NCBI GenBank assembly: GCA_963832445.1
Contig: CAWHUM010000022.1
Span: 124,001 to 188,000, forward strand
Length of the DNA: 64,000 bases
Source: AWTP1-13 sp963832445
Lineage (GTDB): Bacteria > Pseudomonadota > Alphaproteobacteria > Rhizobiales > Hyphomicrobiaceae
Reading direction: 5' to 3'
Numbering within the stretch: the first letter of the stretch is position 1; each line of letters begins with the position of its first letter. The position numbers and the translations under genes are program-made. The notes beneath the pieces are model-generated. The model worked only from the letters and a program-made list of their open reading frames with translations, was not told the DNA's origin and did not search any database. Shown piece by piece: positions 35,301 through 43,724 of the stretch.

Positions 35301-35550
35301 ACTGCGCCTGCGGCCGATCGTGATGACCTCGCTCGCCTTCATTCTGGGTGTGGTGCCGTTGGTGTGGGCGATTGGCGCGGGTGCCGAGCTCAGGCAGGTG
35401 CTGGGCACGGCCGTGTTCGCGGGCATGATCGGCGTGACCGTGTTCGGGCTGATTTTCACACCGGCGTTCTACGTCATTTGCCGCTGGCTGGCCGGGCTCT
35501 TCGGCAGGACAAGGGCCGCATCGCTGGAGAGAGTTCAGCCAGCCGAGTGA
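32380..35550 (+). CDS. RND-family multidrug efflux permease (HAE1/AcrB type)
   Basis: The 1,056-residue pump starts RISHFFIDRPIFASVVSVVF. It has FPAGLKYTIVYNPTEFIQQS before the large TM block, and GLVLAIGIVVDDAIVVVENVERN with the two adjacent Asp residues of the proton relay in TM4. The second half repeats the architecture (FEWTTLAYQQQRAGS, GFIVLIGLAAKNAILIVEFA). It exports diverse drugs or metabolites in a trimer. It is full length. Confidence 0.94.
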   Translation: MRISHFFIDRPIFASVVSVVFVILGLVSFVRLPVAQYPEIAPPVVNVTGQYPGASAEVVAATVVTPLEQQINGVENMLYVTSNSTGDGRFTIAVTFELGTNLDIAQVQVQNRVAIAQPRLPSDVRNIGVTVAKASPDLMMVVHLYSPDKSRDTLFISNYASIRVIDVLNRINGVGSITTFGGRDYSMRIWLDPDRLQSLGLTTGDVVTALQSQNIQVASGVLSQPPVDQPRALQVAVQTLGRLADPAQFADILIKQTETAVVRLKDVARVELAALDYTTNSYLDRDPAVALGIFQLPGSNALATAKAIQSTMEELAKDFPAGLKYTIVYNPTEFIQQSVDAVVQTIFEAVILVVLVVILFLQTWRAAVIPIIAIPVSLIGTFFFMAMFGFSLNNLSLFGLVLAIGIVVDDAIVVVENVERNIAAGLSPREAALKSMDEVGSALIAIALVLCAVFVPAAFITGISGQFYRQFALTIAGATVISLVVSLTLSPALCALLLKPHAGDVRPGWWMRPVQGFFALFNRGFEALAHGYGRFTARVVRFAVLMLFVYAGVLAYGLNEFRKTPAGFIPQLDAGYLIVVTQLPSGASLARTDAVNRQVVDTALQVPGVAHAVNFAGFSGATFTNAPNSGAVFLALEPFETRARDPRKSAAAIQGALFQRFASIQEGLVVVVMPPSVRGIGTSGGFRMMVEDRANAGPQALQGAVYAMMGRAAQTPGLTQVFSLFESSTPQLYLDIDRTKVQMLGVNMADVFGALQTYLGSTYVNDFNLLGRVFRVTAQADAAYRLDPKDVLKIRVRNARGDTVPLGSFTTVRDASGPYRVPRYNLYPAAELDGTPAPGFSQGQAIELMEKLAREVLPQGMSFEWTTLAYQQQRAGSTAVFAFLLAVVFVFLVLAAQYESLTLPLAVILIVPMCLVAAITGVILRGQDNNILTQVGFIVLIGLAAKNAILIVEFAKQLEDGGRDRWAAAAEAARLRLRPIVMTSLAFILGVVPLVWAIGAGAELRQVLGTAVFAGMIGVTVFGLIFTPAFYVICRWLAGLFGRTRAASLERVQPAE

Positions 35551-35600
35551 ACTCGCTCGCTGAGTGGGAGGCGCGAGCAAGCGCCTCCAGGGGTTGAGCG

Positions 35601-36775
35601 TCAGAGCGCCACGGGCAGTCGCATGATCGCCAGCGCCAAAGCCTGGGCGCGGGGAACGAGCGAGTCGACCTCCATGTATTCCTCAGCGGTGTGTGCGTTG
35701 CCGCCGACGGCGCCGGTGGCGCACAGGGTCGGGCAGCCCACGGCGGCGGTGAAGCCGGAGTCCGCGCAGCCGCCGGTGAACTCGCCTGCTATGCTGAGTC
35801 CGGCATCGGCGGCGGCCGCGCGATAGGCAGCGAACAGCTCCTCGCTGGCAGGCGTGGTTGTCAGCGGTAGGAACTCGCCGCGGATCTTCAGTGTTGCAGT
35901 GGTGCCGGGGACGGTGGCGCGGTCGATGATTGCTTGCAGCGCCTCGAGCATCCTGACCCGGTCCGCAGGATCGACATAGCGCAGGTCGATCTGGCCCTCA
36001 GCCTGCGGCGCGGTGGTGTTGACCGATTGGCCGCCCTTGACGATGCCGACATTCAAGGTGATGCCGCGGCTGAGGTCGGTGAGGCCGTGGATGGCGACGA
36101 CCTTGTGGGCAAGCTCGCCGATGGCGCTGATGCCCTTCTCGAAGTTGCCGCCCGAATGCGCGGCCCGGCCCTGGACCTCGAACCAGAGAAACACGCCGCC
36201 CTTGCGCCCCGTCACGACGCCGCCGGTGGGCCGCCCGGGCTCGGAGTTGAACACGCATCGCGCACCGCGCGCGACGCGCTCGATCACGGGCCGCGAGGAC
36301 GGCGAGCCGATCTCCTCGTCGCTGGTGATCAGGCCGGCGAGCGGCGCCGGCGCTCCGCCGAAGCGCTTGAAGGCGCGACAGCACGAACGCGTTGATGACG
36401 AGCCCGGCCTTCATGTCGGCGACGCCTGGGCCATAGGCTCGTCCGTCGGCAATGCGGAAGGGGCGGCGAGCCGCTTCGCCCTTGGGGAAGACGGTGTCGC
36501 GGTGACCCATCAGCAGGATCGGTTTCTCGTTGACGCGCGTGTCGTCGAGGCGGATGTGGATCGCGTCGCCGAACTCCGCGTGCGACTCGCGCGTGGTCAG
36601 GAGGCCCTGCTCGGCTAAGAAGTCGATGAAGCGCTGACCGACGGCATCGACGCCGGCCTTGTCGTAGCTGCCGCTGTCGATGTTCACGGCCTCGCCGAGC
36701 AGCGCCAGCATGGCGTCCTTCTGCGAGGCGAGCCAGTCGGTGATCCTGGGCTTCGTGCGGGGCGATACCAGTCAT
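35601..36775 (-). pseudogene. M20 peptidase (glutamate carboxypeptidase-like) with two apparent +1 frameshifts
   Basis: Fragments in order on the minus strand: MTGIAPHEAQ (ATG 36775), then ITDWLASQKDAMLALLGEAV with LMGHRDTVFPKGEAA (metal His and Asp), then KRFGGAPAPLAGLITSDEE to the C-terminus (GGCADSGFTAAVGCPTLCAT). The frame changes at about 36745 (extra C on the plus strand) and 36375. Removing both bases yields a normal enzyme of about 390 residues. The family hydrolyses C-terminal Glu or similar amide bonds with a dinuclear Zn centre. It follows the ThDP decarboxylase beta gene by 16 bp. Confidence 0.85.
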
Positions 36776-36791
36776 CTCTGCAAGCCTGCCT

Positions 36792-37383
36792 CTAACTCCG
36801 AGCCACGCCAAGCGCGGCCCGGAAGCGATGGGCGATGGTACCGCCGTCCTTCTCGGGCAGCGCCCAGGGGTCGTCGGTGATGGCGATCTTGGCGACGGCG
36901 AGCACCGGGCCCGGCGTCTCGAACAGCAGCTCGGCGAGCTCGGGCACGGCGCCCTGCTCGGTCACGGTCATGGTCCTGGCGATGCCGAAGCCCTTGGCAA
37001 CCGCGGCGATGTCGGTGCGGCTGGAGGTGAGGCCGCGCTGGCGGCCGGTCTCGCCGAAGCTCTCGTTGTCGAGCACCAGGATGGCGAGGTTGGCAGGCGC
37101 CTGGTCGGCCACCACGCCGAGCGAGCCGATGCCCATCAGCATTTCGCCGTCGCCGGTGACGCACACGACGCGGCGGCCGGGCTGCGCCAGCGCGACGCCG
37201 AGCGCGGTCGGCACGGCGAGCCCCATGCCGCCCCAGGAGTAGAGGTACTCGGGGCTGTCGCCGGCGGCGAAGCAGTCCCACGACGGGCTGCCGAGCCCGG
37301 TGACGATCAGCGCATTGCCGCGATGGGCCAGCAGCTCGGCCATGAACGGCCGGCGCGCAATCTTGTTGGACGCGAGCGCTCAT
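36792..37383 (-). pseudogene. ThDP-dependent decarboxylase beta subunit (ComE-like), with an apparent +1 frameshift near its start
   Basis: From the ATG at 37383 (overlapping the alpha stop) the frame reads MSAR, then the rest (SNKIARRPFMAELL) is one base out. After that it is intact: YLYSWGGMGLAVPTALGVAL and the ThDP-binding VCVTGDGEMLMGIGSLGVV, with LDNESFGETG. The length after repair is about 196 residues. The subunit resembles sulfopyruvate or phosphonopyruvate decarboxylase beta. The substrate is not known; no coenzyme M or phosphonate genes are nearby. Confidence 0.85.
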
Positions 37384-37908
37384 TTCTGCCCGAACCCCTT
37401 GGCGCCGATGATGCGCTGGCTCACCAGCACGGCGGCGCTCACCCGGCTGTTGAAGGCGAGGTCGGCGGCGGCGGCGAAGGTCTCGCCCACCTCCTCGGCC
37501 TTGTCGACCGGGAAGCACTTGACGCCCACGGCCTCGAGCGCGGGCCGCGTCGCCTGGCCCATCGGGCACCTGCCACGGATTGAACTCGCCCCACTGGCCG
37601 CGCATGGTGACGAGCATCAGGCAGGGCGCGCGGTAGGCCACGGGCAGGCCCAGCGCGTTGATGCAGTTGCCGACGCCCGAGGACTGCATGGCGATCATGG
37701 CGCGCTTGCCCGCGAGCCAGCAGCCGGTGGCGATGCCGATGCCTTCCTGCTCGATGGAGAGCGTGACGAGGCGCATCGCGCGGTCGGCCTCGATCATCTT
37801 CAGGAGCTCGGTGAGGCCGCCGTCGGGAACGGTGCAGACGGTAGCGATGTTGCGCGCCTGCAGGACGCGAAAGACGTCGGCGGACCAGTCGTGGGTCTTA
37901 GTGCTCAT
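37380..37908 (-). pseudogene. ThDP-dependent decarboxylase alpha subunit (ComD-like), with an apparent +1 frameshift
   Basis: From ATG 37908 the frame gives MSTKTHDWSADVFRVLQARN, TVPDGGLTELLKMIEADR, LSIEQEGIGIATGCWLAGKR (Glu region) and MRGQWGEFNPWQVP. It then breaks at about 37563, an extra C on the plus strand. It resumes MGQATRPALEAVGVKCFP and ends GAKGFGQK. The repaired product is about 175 residues. Its start overlaps the predicted toxin stop and its stop overlaps the beta ATG, so the three are tightly coupled. Confidence 0.85.
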
Positions 37909-38241
37909 GCTGCGTCGTATAGCTTCTTGCGGTGGTTCTTCGAAGCTGCCTGGCACGTTCTTGAGGAGGCGCTTGCCGTGCACCACGCGCAGGATGCGAA
38001 TGCGGTCTGGGTCGACCCGATACATAAGCCGATACTGGTAGACGAACGTCTCGCGTCGGTCTGGATCCTGGAATTCCGGGATCATGCGGAAGGCATGTGG
38101 GAAGTCGACAAGACGCTCCGCGGCGCCTTCGATCCTGGCGACGACCCTTTGCGCGTTGGTCGGAGAATCACGGGATATGTAATCTTTGATCTCTGCCATG
38201 TCTGACATGGCGTCGTCGGACCAAATTACTTTGCGAACCAT
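37905..38241 (-). CDS. RelE/ParE-superfamily toxin, C-terminus probably affected by a +1 insertion
   Basis: From ATG 38241 the protein begins VRKVIWSDDAMSDMAEIKDY and includes RVVARIEGAAERLVDFPHAF and RETFVYQYRLMYRVDPDRIR, ending ILRVVHGKRLLKNVPGSFEE, typical of RelE/ParE toxins. As sequenced the frame runs on into the decarboxylase gene. Removing one base at about 37921 gives an ordinary end ...PQEAYDAA with a TGA overlapping the next ATG, for about 111 residues. It overlaps the upstream antitoxin by 16 bp. The target (ribosome or gyrase) cannot be told. Confidence 0.82.
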
Positions 38242-38444
38242 TTCGCGAACTGCTGCTTGGCCTCTTCGTGCGAAATATCGCCGCTGGTGTCGGCCTCAGC
38301 CTCCAGCACCTTCACCACCACGTCGAGGTGATACTGGATGTCCTCCAGCGTCACGTTGTCGGGCAGGCGGTCGAGGAGCGCGCGCACCTCGTCCTTGGCG
38401 GAGAGCTTCGGTTTTGCGGCGATGTCGGCGGTGGCGTTTGCCAT
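38226..38444 (-). CDS. Antitoxin partner of the RelE/ParE toxin
   Basis: The 72-residue protein starts MANATADIAAKPKLSAKDEV and has DNVTLEDIQYHLDVVVKVLEA plus a C-terminal HEEAKQQFAKWFAK. Its 3' end overlaps the toxin start by 16 bp, the usual antitoxin-toxin layout. An upstream in-frame ATG at 38468 is possible. Confidence 0.8.
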   Translation of the reverse strand: MANATADIAAKPKLSAKDEVRALLDRLPDNVTLEDIQYHLDVVVKVLEAEADTSGDISHEEAKQQFAKWFAK

Positions 38445-38660
38445 GGATGCTCCAATGCGCGCAAGCACGGTGGCAGTCTACGCAAATTTGACAAGTCCCG
38501 CCAATACATGAACTTGGCGACGCCGGGTCCGTCTACGACCTCTCGCGGGACGACGCTGCGACAGACGAGGGATTTCTGGTCCACGACCGATCTTGCCGGA
38601 CCGGCGTCAGCGCGACTTTGTGCTTCTTGTGCTGCTGCACAGGTTGGCCGACCGCGGCAT

Positions 38661-39430
38661 TCAGTGCTCGAGCTGCGGTATCTTGCGCTTGAATGCGGCC
38701 AGCGCCTCGCCGAAGGCGGGTAGGTGTCCAGGCTCTTTAGCCGTGACTGCGGTCTCGTACTCTGTCCTGCACTTGGCAAAGTCTTTCTCGCGCCCACTAT
38801 GTATGCGCCTTGCTGCGGCTGCTAACTTTTCCTTCAACAGGCAGTCGGCAACTCGAGCAGCCTCTATTCTCCGCCTGTGCTGCAGCTTCCTTCTGGAAGC
38901 CTCTTCACTCAGTAACTTCTCGCCCGGTGTAGCGGGTGCAGGAGGCGGTTCGACCTTCGGGACGCTTTCTTGTTGTGTCGGGGGGAGAGAGGGGGTGACG
39001 ACAACCACGGTACGGCTATATCAGCGCCCAACGAAACGATGCTGACGATTAGCAAGAAGGTGAGAAGAAAGTTGCTGCCGCGGGTAGCACGATCCGCATG
39101 ACTTGGAACACGACTTGCGACCCAAGGAATGACAAGCAACAATGCTGTGAGGGCAGCCGCGAGAACCACAATCACAGTGAACAGGCTGGTGGGTCTATAT
39201 GAGCATGCCGCCAACAACCCACCCTGCACACCAGAGATCGACAAGGCACGCTTATCGAGCTCTTCCAGCTTTTTGGCTGCAGCTTCCTTCGCCGCAACTG
39301 CCGCCGCAGCCGTCGCAGCAGCGGCTCTCCTCGCCCAATCAAAGAACAGATCGAGCTGGTTCTGCTTCTCTTCGCCGCTTGGGGGCTTCGGCTTCGACGG
39401 ACGTTTCGACCTTCCCAAGTTGCCCTCCAT
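38661..39430 (-). CDS. Hypothetical two-helix membrane protein, split by a probable frameshift
   Basis: The upstream frame (start ATG 39430, or 39484) has a Lys/Pro-rich start, an Ala/Lys-rich helix (ARRAAAATAAAAVAAKEAAA), and two hydrophobic segments (VIVVLAAALTALLLVIPWV; LLTFLLIVSIVSLGADIAV). Near 39010 the sense passes to another frame giving VVVVTPSLPPTQQESVPKVE, then a charged region with two Cys and LPAFGEALAAFKRKIPQLEH. I do not recognise it. Unlike the other breaks this needs a -1 or +2 change, so it may be a single gene with an error or two overlapping ORFs. Confidence 0.4.
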
Positions 39431-39716
39431 GCGCGCCAATGTCGACGACCGACAAATCGTCGATCGGCCTGTTCTTGCGCGCACATTAGGAAGGCGGACT
39501 AGCTACTTACCCCCACTGCTAGACGCAAGGTCGCAGCCGCAATGTCGATATGGCAAGAGCCAACGCGGACACATAGCAGGGAGGCGCGATTCCTCCAACC
39601 GTGCAAGCCAGTCGCGCACACGATGTACAATCAACTAAGGCAAGACACACGGGCGACCCAGACATGGGCGCTTCGGGGCGAGGACGCAGGGCGTTTTCGA
39701 TTTCTCGTTCCCCCTC

Positions 39717-40829
39717 TCACCCCACCAGCTTCTCCAGCTCCTCGACGATCGCGCTGCCCATCTCGGCGGTGCCGACCTTGCGCATGTTGGGCTGCATGAT
39801 GTCGCCCGTGCGCAGGCCGCGCGACAGCGCACCGGCGATGGCCTTGTCGATCAGGTCGGCTTCCTTGGTGAGGCCGTAGGAGTAGCGCAGCGCCATGCCG
39901 TAGCTGGCGATGGCCGCGATCGGGTTGGCGACGCCCTTGCCGGCGATGTCGGGCGCCGAGCCGTGCACTGGCTCGTAGAGCGCCTTGCGCTTGCCGGTCT
40001 TGGGGTCGGGCGCGCCGAGCGAGGCCGATGGCAGCATACCAATGGAGCCCGTCAGCATGGCCGCCTCGTCGGACAGCATGTCGCCGAACAGGTTGTCGCA
40101 CACGATGACGTCGAACTGCTTGGGGTCGCGCACCAGCTGCATGGCGCAGGCGTCCGCCAGGATGTGCTGCAGCTCCACGTCCTTGGCCTCGGCAGCGTGC
40201 ACGGCCGTGACCACCTGGTTCCACAGCACGCCGGTTTTCATGACGTTGCGCTTCTCGGCCGAGTGCACCTTGTTCTTGCGCTTGCGGGCGAGGTCGAAGG
40301 CGACGCGGGCGATGCGCTCGATCTCGCGCGTGGTGTAGACGGTGGTGTCGACGGCGCGCTTCTGTCCGTCCTCCAAGGTCACGATCTCCTTGGGCTCGCC
40401 GAAGTAGGTGCCGCCGGTCAGCTCGCGCAGGATGAGGATGTCGAGGCCCTCGACCACCTCGCGCCTGAGCGAGGAGGCTTCGGCCAGAGCCGGGTAGCAA
40501 ATGGCGGGGCGCAGGTTGGCGAACAAATCGAGGTCCTTGCGCAGCCTCAGCAGGCCGGCCTCGGGACGCTTCTCGTAGGGCACCTTGTCCCACTTCGGCC
40601 CGCCGACCGCGCCGAACACCACGGCGTCGGCAGCCTGCGCCTCGGCCAGCGTCTCGCTGGCGAGGGGCACGCCGAACTTGTCGATGGCCGAGCCGCCGAC
40701 AAGCCCGGTCCTGGTCTTGAACTCCACCTTGCCCTTCTTGTTGAAGAAGGAGACGACCCGTTCGACCTCGGCCATCACCTCGACGCCGATGCCGTCCCCG
40801 GGCAGAAGCAGAAGCGAATAGGTGGTCAT
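39717..40829 (-). CDS. leuB: LeuB, 3-isopropylmalate dehydrogenase
   Basis: The 370-residue enzyme starts MTTYSLLLLPGDGIGVEVMA. It has VVFGAVGGPKWD, the substrate-binding Arg region (LRLRKDLDLFANLRP), the metal Asp region DNLFGDMLSDEAAMLTGS and HGSAPDIAGKGVANP. It oxidatively decarboxylates 3-isopropylmalate in leucine synthesis. Confidence 0.97.
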   Translation of the reverse strand: MTTYSLLLLPGDGIGVEVMAEVERVVSFFNKKGKVEFKTRTGLVGGSAIDKFGVPLASETLAEAQAADAVVFGAVGGPKWDKVPYEKRPEAGLLRLRKDLDLFANLRPAICYPALAEASSLRREVVEGLDILILRELTGGTYFGEPKEIVTLEDGQKRAVDTTVYTTREIERIARVAFDLARKRKNKVHSAEKRNVMKTGVLWNQVVTAVHAAEAKDVELQHILADACAMQLVRDPKQFDVIVCDNLFGDMLSDEAAMLTGSIGMLPSASLGAPDPKTGKRKALYEPVHGSAPDIAGKGVANPIAAIASYGMALRYSYGLTKEADLIDKAIAGALSRGLRTGDIMQPNMRKVGTAEMGSAIVEELEKLVG

Positions 40830-40955
40830 GGCGCGCCCCAGGCAAGTGCTGCTATTTTGCGGCGCATAGCTAGCCCGGCGGCCACCCGGGCGCAAGAAGG
40901 ACACCGGGGCAGGAGCGCAGGACAGGAGTGCGCCGCAGCAACCGAGGCGGCCGTT

Positions 40956-41549
40956 TCAGCCGAGCAACGGCAATCTCAGGGCCAGGGTGAAGCCGTTGAG
41001 CATCAGCAGAACGCCGAGACCGGCCAGGCCTCGGCTCAGGGTCAGCAGCAATGGATTGCCAATGATGAGATGCACAGATGCCAGCACGATGGCGATCTGC
41101 AGCAGCGCCTGACTCCAATCGAAATAGGGGTCTTTGCGCAACGCCACATCGCGCTCGACCTCCAGGGCCTTGCCCCTGACGAACAATTCGTCGAGACCCT
41201 CCTTCTTCTCGGGATCGCTCGTGAGCCTGCTGGCCGTCGCCTTGTGTTCAGCGATCTTGGCCTCGAATGCCTTGCGCGCCTCCGCCGGCATGGAGGGTTG
41301 CGCCAGCAGCTGCAACTGCAGCTCGTCGGCGGCCATGTTGATGGCGGTGCGGCGGATGTTCTTGGCCTGGAAGAACGCCCAGGTGTTGGCGGCTTCGATG
41401 TTGGCGCGCGTGGCGTCCTTGGCGGCATTGGCGCCGCCGACGTTGCAAATGGCGAGCAGGACCGCGAGGATGCCGATGTAGACGCCAACCCATTTGTTGC
41501 TCTCGCTGGTGGTATCGCCCAGCCGATCGACGGTGTCGTCCATGGACAT
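40956..41549 (-). CDS. DUF4337-domain membrane protein
   Basis: The 197-residue protein has ESNKWVGVYIGILAVLLAIC, ANTWAFFQAKNIRRTAINMA, a long charged helical middle, and two C-terminal hydrophobic segments, the DUF4337 layout. A GGGGGAGA stretch precedes the ATG. Function unknown. It lies 38 bp downstream of gpmA. Confidence 0.82.
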   Translation of the reverse strand: MSMDDTVDRLGDTTSESNKWVGVYIGILAVLLAICNVGGANAAKDATRANIEAANTWAFFQAKNIRRTAINMAADELQLQLLAQPSMPAEARKAFEAKIAEHKATASRLTSDPEKKEGLDELFVRGKALEVERDVALRKDPYFDWSQALLQIAIVLASVHLIIGNPLLLTLSRGLAGLGVLLMLNGFTLALRLPLLG

Positions 41550-41587
41550 GATCTGTCTCCCCCGAAGAAGAACGCGTGAATGAACTC

Positions 41588-42217
41588 CTAGACCCCGGAA
41601 AGCGCAAGCTGGCGCTTGCTCTCGATCTTGCCGCCGGGGCCGAACGTGTAGACGATGGGAACGCCGGTGCCGAGCTCACGGGCGACGATCTCCTCGCCTG
41701 TCAGACCTTCCAGATGCATGATGAGGGCGCGGAGCGAATTACCGTGGGCGGCGACCAGCACATTGCGCCCGGCCCGCACCTCGGGCCAGATCTTGGCCTC
41801 ATAGTAAGGCAGCACGCGTGCCGCGGTGTCCTTGAGGCTCTCACCGCCGGGAGGCGCCACGTCGTAGCTGCGCCGCCAGATGTGGACTTGGGCTTCCCCC
41901 CATCGCTTGCGCGCGTCGTCTTTGTTGAGGCCGGCGAGGTCGCCGTAGTCGCGTTCATTGAGTCTCTGATCTTGGTGCGTCGTGAGTCCGATTTGGTCCA
42001 ACTCCTCGAGGATGAGCGCCAAGGACTGCTGGGCGCGCGCCAGATCGCTGGTGAAGGCGACGTCGAAACGATAGCCCTCGGCCTTCAGCGAGCGCCCCGC
42101 GGCCTTGGCCTCGGCAATGCCCTTCTCGGTGAGGCCCGGGTTCTTCCAGCCGGTGAACAGGTTCAGCTTGTTCCACTCGCTCTCGCCGTGGCGCACAAGC
42201 ACAAGCATGTTGGTCAT
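41588..42217 (-). CDS. gpmA: GpmA, 2,3-bisphosphoglycerate-dependent phosphoglycerate mutase
   Basis: The 209-residue product has the phosphohistidine signature MLVLVRHGESEWN, LTEKGIAEAK, the EEL region and VAAHGNSLRALIMHLEGLT. It interconverts 3- and 2-phosphoglycerate. It follows dapB by 32 bp in the same direction. Confidence 0.95.
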   Translation of the reverse strand: MTNMLVLVRHGESEWNKLNLFTGWKNPGLTEKGIAEAKAAGRSLKAEGYRFDVAFTSDLARAQQSLALILEELDQIGLTTHQDQRLNERDYGDLAGLNKDDARKRWGEAQVHIWRRSYDVAPPGGESLKDTAARVLPYYEAKIWPEVRAGRNVLVAAHGNSLRALIMHLEGLTGEEIVARELGTGVPIVYTFGPGGKIESKRQLALSGV

Positions 42218-42249
42218 TTCGGTCCGTCGCCACTTGTGGAAAAGCGTTG

Positions 42250-43071
42250 CTATGCCTTCGACGTTTCGATGCCGAGAACGTCGAACATGGAGTAGAGCCC
42301 AGGCGGCTTGCCGCGGCCCCACTGAGCGGCTTTTACGGCGCCGCGCGCGAAAATGCCGCGATCGGTGGCGCGGTGCGTCAGCTCCACCAGCTCGCCGTCG
42401 GCGGCGAACACGACAGTATGCTCGCCGACCACATTGCCTCCCCGCAGCACGGCAAAGCCGATGTCGCCACGCCTGCGCTCGCCGGTATGACCGTCACGGG
42501 CGCGGACGCCGGCGGTCTTGAGGTCGACCCCGCGCCCCTCGGCGGCGGCCTTGCCGAGCATGAGCGCCGTGCCTGAAGGCGCATCGACCTTGTGGCGGTG
42601 ATGCATCTCGACGATCTCGATATCGAAATCGGCGTCCAGAGCCTGCGCCACCTTGCGCGTCAGCGCTGCGAGCAGGTTGACGCCGAGGCTCATGTTGCCG
42701 GAGCGGATGATAGTGGCATGGCGCGCGGCGGCGGCGATCTTGGCGTCGTCCTCGGCCGTGAGTCCGGTGGTGCCGAGCACGTGCACGATGCGGGCGTTGG
42801 CGGCGAGGCCTCCGAACTCGACGCTGGCAGCCGGCACAGTGAAGTCCAGCACCGCATCGACCTTGGCGAACAGCTCCAGCGCGTCGTCGGTGATGATGAC
42901 CCCGAGCTTGCCGAGGCCGGCGAGCAGCCCGGCGTCCTGGCCCAGCGCCAGCGACCCTTCCTGCTCGATGGCCCCGCTCAGGGTGCAACCTTCGCTGGCA
43001 TGCACGGCGCGGATCAGCTCACGCCCCATCCGACCGGCGGCCCCCGTCACGGCAATCTTGATCTTGTCCAT
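42250..43071 (-). CDS. dapB: DapB, 4-hydroxy-tetrahydrodipicolinate reductase
   Basis: The 273-residue enzyme has the N-terminal dinucleotide motif VTGAAGRMGRELI, EMHHRHKVDAPSGTAL and RDGHTGERRRGDIGF. It reduces hydroxy-tetrahydrodipicolinate in lysine/meso-DAP synthesis. It likely shares an operon with the GNAT gene upstream and gpmA downstream. Confidence 0.96.
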   Translation of the reverse strand: MDKIKIAVTGAAGRMGRELIRAVHASEGCTLSGAIEQEGSLALGQDAGLLAGLGKLGVIITDDALELFAKVDAVLDFTVPAASVEFGGLAANARIVHVLGTTGLTAEDDAKIAAAARHATIIRSGNMSLGVNLLAALTRKVAQALDADFDIEIVEMHHRHKVDAPSGTALMLGKAAAEGRGVDLKTAGVRARDGHTGERRRGDIGFAVLRGGNVVGEHTVVFAADGELVELTHRATDRGIFARGAVKAAQWGRGKPPGLYSMFDVLGIETSKA

Positions 43072-43153
43072 GCGCCCACCTCCGCCGCGCCGCAGGCGGT
43101 ATAGCAACGTCGCGAGCTTGCGCAAAGCGGCCTTGCGGCGGCGACCGGGAGCC

Positions 43154-43663
43154 TCAGCGCCAGGCGAAGGCGACCTTTTCCAGCCTCGCCCCGCCGATCT
43201 TCGTGAAGGCGCTGGCAACCGGCCGTCCCCCGCGGCGCCAGTAGAAGTCGCAGGCCGGAGTGTTGTCGAGCAATGCCCACACGATCAAACCGCTCAGCTT
43301 GCGCATATCGAGGGTATGACGACAACCTTCGAACAGGTGCTCGCCGAAGCCCACGCCCTGGCACACCGGATCGAGATAGAGCTCAAAGATCTCGCCCTGA
43401 AAAGGGCCGCGCTGGCGCGCGCTGCCGAAGGTGGCGTAGCCGACGAGTTTGCCCGCGTGCTCGAGCACAAGCATGCTGTCGCCGGACCGCACGGCGCTGC
43501 GCCACCAGTCCGGCGTTCGCTGCCGTATCAGACTGTCGAGATGCAGGTGCGGGATGATGCCCCTGTAGGCGAACAGCCAGGATTTGCGAAACACCCGAGC
43601 GAGCGCGGCAGCATCGGCCGCCTTCCCTCCACGCACGCACACCTTTGAACCGGACCCCAACAT
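43154..43663 (-). CDS. GNAT-family N-acetyltransferase
   Basis: The 169-residue protein has VRGGKAADAAALARVFRKSW at the start, EIFELYLDPVCQGVGFGEHL (motif A; the usual Q/R-x-x-G-x-G/A acetyl-CoA loop), and ALLDNTPACDFYWRRGGRPV. The substrate is unknown. It lies 61 bp downstream of the helicase gene and 82 bp upstream of dapB. Confidence 0.88.
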   Translation of the reverse strand: MLGSGSKVCVRGGKAADAAALARVFRKSWLFAYRGIIPHLHLDSLIRQRTPDWWRSAVRSGDSMLVLEHAGKLVGYATFGSARQRGPFQGEIFELYLDPVCQGVGFGEHLFEGCRHTLDMRKLSGLIVWALLDNTPACDFYWRRGGRPVASAFTKIGGARLEKVAFAWR

Positions 43664-43724
43664 AGATTTCACTATAGCGGGTCCGCGGGCGCCTGGCTTC
43701 AGCCTTTTTTCCCGAGCGGCGCCG

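Noticed and set aside
36772..38241. 489-codon toxin-decarboxylase fusion ORF
   Set aside because: The tail becomes low-complexity Arg/Gly/Ala sequence after the frame break at about 37563, and the junction is better explained by an extra base at about 37921.
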